DNA of 64,000 nucleotides from Streptomyces sp. CB02261 (GTDB taxonomy: Bacteria > Actinomycetota > Actinomycetes > Streptomycetales > Streptomycetaceae), in contig NZ_LIVX01000007.1 of assembly GCF_001905665.1 (NCBI RefSeq), positions 186,001 through 250,000 on the forward strand, read 5' to 3'. Positions within the stretch are counted from its first letter, which is position 1. The number at the start of each line of letters is the position of its first letter. The notes below the pieces were generated by a model, which did no database searches, was not told where the DNA came from, and saw nothing but the letters and a program-made list of their open reading frames with translations. Shown piece by piece: positions 59,731-64,000 of this stretch. The translations under genes and the position numbers were made by a program.

Positions 59731-60042
59731 GTGACCGAGGTGCTCGGATCCGACGTGCTCGGCGCCGAACTGGGGGAGCGGGCCACCCTCGTCCAGTTCT
59801 CCACGGCCTTCTGTCAGCCCTGCCGGGCCACCCGCCGCACCCTCGCCGAGGTCGCCGCGATGGTGCCGGGCGTGGGTCACGTGGAGATCGACGCCGAGGA
59901 GCGGCTCGATCTCGTACGCGAGCTCGGCATCGCGCGGACCCCCACCGTCCTCGTCCTCGACCGGACGGGCCGGGTCGTCCGCCGGGCCGCCGGGCAGCCC
60001 CGCAGGGCCGATGTCATCGCCGCCCTGGGGCGCGCGGTCTGA
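59731..60042 (+). CDS. Thioredoxin-fold protein
   Basis: 103 residues with the thioredoxin core and active site FCQPCRATRRTLAEV (CxxC as C-Q-P-C), then the cis-Pro in RTPTVLVLDRTGRVVRRA. It should act as a thiol-disulfide reductant. The GTG at 59731 follows GGGGAAGAGGA directly. As I recall, related streptomycete proteins are longer with an N-terminal membrane segment; no such segment is seen here, so it is a short form or has lost its anchor. Confidence 0.85.
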   Translation: MTEVLGSDVLGAELGERATLVQFSTAFCQPCRATRRTLAEVAAMVPGVGHVEIDAEERLDLVRELGIARTPTVLVLDRTGRVVRRAAGQPRRADVIAALGRAV

Positions 60043-60112
60043 CGCGGTGACACTTCTCCCACATGCCGGTACCCACTTGACTGCACGCGGCAACGATCGT
60101 CACCCTGACGGA

Positions 60113-60193
60113 GTGCCCCCAGAACTCCTTCTCTACGGCCGGACCCACGTGGACCTGGCCCGCAACGCGAGCGCGCGCTGTCCGGGTCTCTGA
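60113..60193 (+). CDS. Putative short leader peptide
   Basis: A 26-residue frame from the GTG at 60113 ends with GRTHVDLARNASARCPGL. The HVDLxRxxSAxC pattern is the hallmark of the short actinobacterial leader peptides that precede sulfur-, cysteine- or flavin-related genes and are thought to act by ribosome stalling at Cys. It lies 46 bases before the flavin reductase ATG. TTGACT at 60077-60082 may be its -35 box. Confidence 0.6.
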   Translation: MPPELLLYGRTHVDLARNASARCPGL

Positions 60194-60239
60194 CGACCCC
60201 AGGACCTCATCCATGCCGCCCTCGCAGAAGGACAACTCC

Positions 60240-60764
60240 ATGACGGTTTCGCCCGAGCTCCGCGCCGTCCCCCTCATCGGCGCCCCCCGGCAGGCCTCTC
60301 CCGATCTGCTCCGTTCCGTCTTCCGCAGGCACGCCGCCGGTGTCGCGGTCGTCACCGCGCACGGCGAGCACCCGGTCGGTTTCACCGCGACCTCGCTCAA
60401 CTCCGTCGCCGCGGACCCCCCGCTGATCTCCTTCGGGGTGGGCACCTCCTCCTCCAGCTGGCCCGTGCTCGCCGACGCCGAGCACATCGGGGTGCACATA
60501 CTCGGCGAGCACCAGCAGGACCTCGCCGCCACGTTCGCGCGCAGCGGAGCCGACCGCTTCGGCGAGGGGACGCGCTGGAGCATCGGACCCGAGGGCGTCC
60601 CCGTGCTCGACGGCGTCCTTGCCTGGATGGTCTGCCGCGTGGTGACCCGTGTGCCCGCCGGTGACCACCGGATCGTGATCGCGCAGGCGGTCGCGGGGGA
60701 CCCGGACGGGGCCGGCCGGCCGCTCCTCTATCACCACGGACGTTTCAACGCCCTGCGCGACTGA
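60240..60764 (+). CDS. Flavin reductase family protein
   Basis: 174 residues of the flavin reductase (DIM6/NTAB) family: FRRHAAGVAVVTAHGEHPVG, FTATSLNSVAADPPLISFGV and HHGRFNAL at the end. It reduces flavin with NAD(P)H, often for a monooxygenase partner, none of which is adjacent. The ATG at 60240 has GAAGGA seven bases upstream and is preferred to the ATG at 60213. A leader peptide upstream suggests control by cysteine or sulfur state. Confidence 0.88.
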   Translation: MTVSPELRAVPLIGAPRQASPDLLRSVFRRHAAGVAVVTAHGEHPVGFTATSLNSVAADPPLISFGVGTSSSSWPVLADAEHIGVHILGEHQQDLAATFARSGADRFGEGTRWSIGPEGVPVLDGVLAWMVCRVVTRVPAGDHRIVIAQAVAGDPDGAGRPLLYHHGRFNALRD

Positions 60765-60821
60765 GGTTCCCGTGCGGCCGGCTCCGCGAGCGTTGGCCAG
60801 ATCACACGTCTGAGCGCTTGC

Positions 60822-60854
60822 TTACTGGTAACGAACTGGGTGTACTGGCGAGTA
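60822..60854. promoter_or_regulatory. Paired palindromes upstream of etfB
   Basis: TTACTGGTAA (60822-60831) and TACTGGCGAGTA (60843-60854) are related palindromic sites whose centres are 22 bases apart, two helical turns. They resemble a tandem operator for a TetR-type regulator. The etfB GTG lies 109 bases downstream. Confidence 0.45.
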
Positions 60855-60860
60855 ATATTT

Positions 60861-60887
60861 CGGTCGGGGCGTCCGGCGCCCCGACCG
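60861..60887. terminator. 11-bp hairpin between the flavin reductase and etfB genes
   Basis: Arms at 60861-60871 and 60877-60887 pair across a five-base loop. It could end the flavin reductase transcript or lie in the etfB leader. Confidence 0.5.
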
Positions 60888-60962
60888 GAAACCCGCCCTT
60901 CAGGCGCCTATGCTGCGAGCAACAAGGCAGCCCAGTTATGACGATGCAGTAGGAGAGCCGGC

Positions 60963-61748
60963 GTGAGCTTGAGGATCGTTGTCTGTGTGAAGTACGTGCC
61001 CGACGCGACCGGAGACCGCAAGTTCGCGGACGACCTGACGGTCGACCGCGACGACGTCGACGGCCTGCTGTCGGAGCTCGACGAGTACGCGGTCGAGCAG
61101 GCCCTGCAGATCGCCGAAGAGGCGGACGACGCCGAGGTCACCGTGCTCACGGTCGGCCCCGAGGACGCCAAGGACGCGCTGCGCAAGGCGCTCTCGATGG
61201 GCGCCGACAAGGCCGTCCACGTCGAGGACGACGACCTGCACGGCACCGACGTCATGGGCACCTCGCTGGTGCTCGCCAAGGCGATCGAGAAGACCGGCTA
61301 CGACGTCGTCATCGCCGGCATGGCCTCCACCGACGGCACCATGGGTGTCCTGCCGGCGATCCTCGCCGAGCGCCTGGGCGTCCCGCAGGTCACGCTGCTC
61401 TCCGAGGTCTCCATCGAGGACGGCGTCGTGAAGGGCCGCCGTGACGGCGACACCGCCTCCGAGCAGCTGGAGGCCTCCCTCCCGGCCGTCGTCTCCGTGA
61501 CGGACCAGTCGGGCGAGGCGCGCTACCCCTCCTTCAAGGGCATCATGGCCGCCAAGAAGAAGCCGGTGGAGTCCCTGGAGCTGGACGACCTGGACATCGA
61601 CGCGGACGAGGTCGGCCTCGCCGGCGCCTGGACCGCGGTCGACTCGGCCGCCGAGCGCCCCGCGCGCACCGCGGGCACGATCGTCAAGGACGAGGGCGAG
61701 GGCGGCAAGCAGCTGGCCGGCTTCCTTGCGGAGCAGAAGTTCATCTAA
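60963..61748 (+). CDS. etfB: Electron transfer flavoprotein, beta subunit
   Basis: 261 residues, EtfB/FixA family: LRIVVCVKYVPDATGDRKF at the start, DEYAVEQALQIAEE, and GMASTDGTMGVLPAILAERL, the AMP/ADP-binding region. With EtfA it carries electrons from acyl-CoA dehydrogenases to the respiratory chain. It has the GTG start with TAGGAGAG upstream and is followed by etfA after 86 bases. Confidence 0.95.
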   Translation: MSLRIVVCVKYVPDATGDRKFADDLTVDRDDVDGLLSELDEYAVEQALQIAEEADDAEVTVLTVGPEDAKDALRKALSMGADKAVHVEDDDLHGTDVMGTSLVLAKAIEKTGYDVVIAGMASTDGTMGVLPAILAERLGVPQVTLLSEVSIEDGVVKGRRDGDTASEQLEASLPAVVSVTDQSGEARYPSFKGIMAAKKKPVESLELDDLDIDADEVGLAGAWTAVDSAAERPARTAGTIVKDEGEGGKQLAGFLAEQKFI

Positions 61749-61834
61749 GACTCAGCCTCGCGATCCGGACGCCCGTCCGGCTCGCGCGAGCCCCTCAGAC
61801 CCGCCCCTTTCCCCTCGCAGGAGATTGAAGTCCC

Positions 61835-62797
61835 ATGGCTGAGATTCTCGTCTACGTCGACCACGTCGACGGAGCCGTCCGCAAGCCCACCCTGGAGCTG
61901 CTGACCCTCGCCCGCCGCATCGGTGAGCCCGTCGCCGTCGCCCTGGGCAACGGCGCCGCCGACACCGCCGCCGCGCTCGCCGAGCACGGCGCCGTGAAGG
62001 TCCTCACCGCCGACGCCCCCGAGTTCGCCGACTACCTGGTCGTCCCGAAGGTCGACGCCCTCCAGGCCGCGTACGAAGCTGTCTCCCCGGCCGCCGTGCT
62101 CGTCCCGTCCTCCGCCGAGGGCAAGGAGATCGCGGCCCGCCTCGCGGTCCGCATCGGCTCCGGCATCATCACCGACGCCGTGGACCTGGAGGCCGGTGAC
62201 GAGGGCCCGGTCGCGACGCAGTCCGCGTTCGCCGCCTCCTTCACCACCAAGTCCCGTGTCTCCAAGGGCACCCCGGTCATCACGGTCAAGCCGAACTCGG
62301 CCCCTGTGGAGGCCGCCCCGGCCGCCGGCACCGTCGAGGCCCTCACGGTCTCCTTCGGCGCGCTGGCCACCGGCACCAAGGTGACCGGCCGTACCCCGCG
62401 CGAGTCGACCGGCCGCCCCGAGCTGACCGAGGCCGCGATCGTGGTCTCCGGTGGCCGCGGTGTCAACGGCGCCGAGAACTTCGCGATCATCGAGGCGCTC
62501 GCCGACTCCCTCGGCGCGGCCGTCGGCGCCTCCCGCGCCGCCGTCGACGCCGGCTGGTACCCGCACTCCAACCAGGTCGGCCAGACCGGCAAGTCGGTCT
62601 CGCCGCAGCTGTACATCGCCTCCGGCATCTCCGGCGCGATTCAGCACCGCGCGGGCATGCAGACCTCGAAGACGATCGTCGCGATCAACAAGGACGCCGA
62701 GGCGCCGATCTTCGACCTCGTCGACTACGGCGTGGTCGGCGACCTCTTCGACGTCGTCCCGCAGCTGACCGAAGAGGTCAAGACCCGCAAGGGCTGA
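61835..62797 (+). CDS. etfA: Electron transfer flavoprotein, alpha subunit
   Basis: 320 residues. The C-terminal FAD-binding domain is complete (VVSGGRGVNGAENFAIIEAL; GWYPHSNQVGQTGKSVSPQL; GISGAIQHRAGMQTSKTIVA). It pairs with EtfB for electron transfer from fatty-acid and amino-acid oxidation. GCAGGAGATTGAAGTCCC precedes the ATG. A strong hairpin lies 19 bases after its stop. Confidence 0.96.
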   Translation: MAEILVYVDHVDGAVRKPTLELLTLARRIGEPVAVALGNGAADTAAALAEHGAVKVLTADAPEFADYLVVPKVDALQAAYEAVSPAAVLVPSSAEGKEIAARLAVRIGSGIITDAVDLEAGDEGPVATQSAFAASFTTKSRVSKGTPVITVKPNSAPVEAAPAAGTVEALTVSFGALATGTKVTGRTPRESTGRPELTEAAIVVSGGRGVNGAENFAIIEALADSLGAAVGASRAAVDAGWYPHSNQVGQTGKSVSPQLYIASGISGAIQHRAGMQTSKTIVAINKDAEAPIFDLVDYGVVGDLFDVVPQLTEEVKTRKG

Positions 62798-62815
62798 CCT
62801 GCGGTTCTCTCGCGG

Positions 62816-62853
62816 CCGGGGCCGCACGGTGATCTCTCACCGTGCGGCCCCGG
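62816..62853 (+). terminator. Perfect 17-bp hairpin after etfA
   Basis: Arms at 62816-62832 and 62837-62853 pair perfectly with a TCTC loop and are followed by GTCGTTTCGG. It is placed to end the etfBA transcript. Confidence 0.82.
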
Positions 62854-62870
62854 GTCGTTTCGGACAACCA

Positions 62871-62933
62871 TTGACTCAGGTCCCGACAGGCTACTAACTT
62901 CGCCATACGGATTGTTGATTCCGTGCAGCGGAA
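62871..62933 (+). promoter_or_regulatory. Promoter and palindromic operator of the DUF6986 gene
   Basis: TTGACT (62871-62876), 17 bases, CTAACT (62894-62899) gives a housekeeping-type promoter. TTCCG-TGCAG-CGGAA (62919-62933) is a palindrome just after the expected start, in position for a repressor. Confidence 0.5.
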
Positions 62934-62949
62934 AACAGGAGGATGTGGG

Positions 62950-64000
62950 ATGGGTCAGCAGGAGAAGGTGTCGACGAGCCTCGCGGGCGCGGTCAGCGAG
63001 GGCATCAGCGCCTCCCTCGCCGCGGTGGACGCCGAGCTGGACCGCCGCTACCCGGGGGACCCCGGCACCCGCCAGCCCGTCCACACCGTCTACGTCCCCG
63101 GGAACGTCTTCGACGCCGGCACCATCCGCTCCTGGGGCGACCGGGCCCTCGCCGCCCTCGACGAGCACGCGCCCGACGCCGCCTCGTTCGCCGCCGTCCT
63201 GGGCCTGTCCGAGGATCTCGCCGAGGACGTCTACGGCCGCGTCCGCGCCAAGCTGGAGCGCGAGCCGATCGAGGACCTCCGGGTCGACTTCGAGGACGGA
63301 TACGCCGGAAAGGACGAGGACGCCGACGCCGCCCGCGCCGCCCGGCTCATCTCGGAGGCGTACCGGAACGGCACCGCCGCCCCGTACATGGGCATCCGGA
63401 TGAAGTGCATGGAGGCCGCCGTACGCGACCGGGGCATCCGCACCACCGACGTCTTCCTCACCGGCCTCCTGGAGAACGGCGGCCTCCCCGACGGCCTCGT
63501 CCTCACCCTCCCCAAGGTCACCTACCCCGAGCAGGTCACCGCCTTCGTCCGGCTCCTGGAGGCCTTCGAGAAGGCCCACGGCCTCGACGCCGGCCGCCTC
63601 GGCTTCGAGATCCAGATCGAGACCAGCCAGTCCATCCTCGCCACCGACGGCACCGCCGCCGTCGCCCGGATGATCGGCGCCGCCGAGGGCCGCGCCACCG
63701 GCCTCCACTACGGCACCTTCGACTACAGCGCCTGCCTCGGCGTCTCCGCCGCCTACCAGGCGAGCGACCACCCGGCCGCCGACCACGCCAAGGCGATCAT
63801 GCAGGTCGCCGCCGCGGGCACCGGCGTACGCGTCTCCGACGGCTCCACCAACGTCCTCCCGGTCGGCTCGAAGGAACACGTCCACGAGGCCTGGCGCCTC
63901 CACTACGGCCTCACCCGCCGGGCCCTCGCCCGCGCCTACTACCAGGGCTGGGACATGCACCCGGGCCACATCCCCACCCGGTACGCCGCCGTCTTCGCCT
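62950..64000 (+). CDS. DUF6986, HpcH/HpaI aldolase-citrate lyase-like protein, 3' truncated
   Basis: The first 350 codons of a gene that runs off the window. Sequence such as IEDLRVDFEDGYAGKDEDAD, YMGIRMKCMEAAVRD, LGFEIQIETSQSIL and GLHYGTFDYSACLGV resembles the TIM-barrel, metal-dependent HpcH/HpaI aldolases and citrate lyase beta chains (Glu and Asp metal ligands, Arg/Lys contacts). The reaction is probably cleavage or condensation of a small 2-oxo acid or malyl-type compound. AGGAGG lies seven bases before the ATG. Confidence 0.85.
   Translation, partial: MGQQEKVSTSLAGAVSEGISASLAAVDAELDRRYPGDPGTRQPVHTVYVPGNVFDAGTIRSWGDRALAALDEHAPDAASFAAVLGLSEDLAEDVYGRVRAKLEREPIEDLRVDFEDGYAGKDEDADAARAARLISEAYRNGTAAPYMGIRMKCMEAAVRDRGIRTTDVFLTGLLENGGLPDGLVLTLPKVTYPEQVTAFVRLLEAFEKAHGLDAGRLGFEIQIETSQSILATDGTAAVARMIGAAEGRATGLHYGTFDYSACLGVSAAYQASDHPAADHAKAIMQVAAAGTGVRVSDGSTNVLPVGSKEHVHEAWRLHYGLTRRALARAYYQGWDMHPGHIPTRYAAVFA

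Noticed and set aside
1..64000. tRNA, rRNA, CRISPR arrays, complete insertion sequences, prophage genes
   Set aside because: None seen on reading both strands; no transposase, integrase or regular spacer-repeat pattern is present.

Overview
The window is very GC-rich actinobacterial DNA and almost certainly comes from a Streptomyces or close relative. It has strong third-position GC bias and many GTG starts. It also carries a WhiB-family regulator, a gvpOAFGJLSK gas-vesicle cluster, many SpoIIE-type PP2C phosphatases, a SigB/SigF-type sigma factor, and DUF families typical of streptomycetes (DUF5133, DUF5134, DUF6421, DUF6986, DUF1206). I see no rRNA, tRNA, CRISPR array, complete insertion sequence or phage.

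Layout, 1-36 kb (stress and accessory half). A 5'-truncated PAS-GAF-PP2C phosphatase (1-1610) converges on a molybdate locus (1615-4998: a small HTH-TOBE regulator, modA, and a fused modB-modC). Next come an Lrp regulator and a minus-strand set of an iron-containing redox enzyme, a CDGSH iron-sulfur protein and a HemK-like methyltransferase. From 8172 a long co-directional run follows: SRPBCC, HAD phosphatase, FAD/Rieske oxidoreductase, BON protein, metallophosphoesterase, PLP decarboxylase, PAS-PP2C, ATP-grasp ligase and a small membrane protein. It leads into the eight-gene gas-vesicle cluster (17265-20736) and two small genes. Between 22.2 and 34 kb lies a signalling block: a soluble hybrid histidine kinase with five tandem HAMP repeats, an ANTAR-GAF-PAS-PP2C phosphatase, a STAS anti-anti-sigma factor, two phosphatase-like proteins with decayed active-site motifs, a MarR regulator, an RsbW-type ATPase and a SigB/F-type sigma factor. 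A WhiB regulator, a DUF1206 membrane protein and a TrmB/LuxR-type regulator close this half.

Layout, 36-64 kb (more ordinary chromosome). Genes here include a secreted zinc carboxypeptidase, a FUSC transporter, a lactonase behind a DasR-like box, CbiX-like chelatase, an N-acetylglucosamine-type kinase, uracil-DNA glycosylase, an old-yellow-enzyme/ArsR pair and a DUF305/LVIVD secreted pair. Further along are TetR, PAP2, M56 and DUF5134, then a run from 53.3 to 58.7 kb (GNAT, DUF6421, SDR, threonine aldolase, transglutaminase-like, B3/4), PlsC, thioredoxin, a flavin reductase preceded by a short leader peptide, etfBA, and a 3'-truncated aldolase-like DUF6986 gene. A short inverted-repeat-bounded element that looks like a MITE sits at 43788-43964.

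How it fits together: three intergenic regions carry a promoter-like element with the same -35 (GCAT), the same 15-base spacer and a GGGTAC/GGGTAG -10. They lie before the SRPBCC gene, the DUF5133 gene and the sigma-factor gene itself. This fits the published Streptomyces sigma-B consensus (GNNT-N14/16-GGGTAC/T) and suggests that the sigma factor at 33.1 kb controls itself and part of the stress block, with the phosphatases, STAS protein and RsbW-type ATPase forming a partner-switching circuit above it. That circuit is inference; the motifs are read directly.
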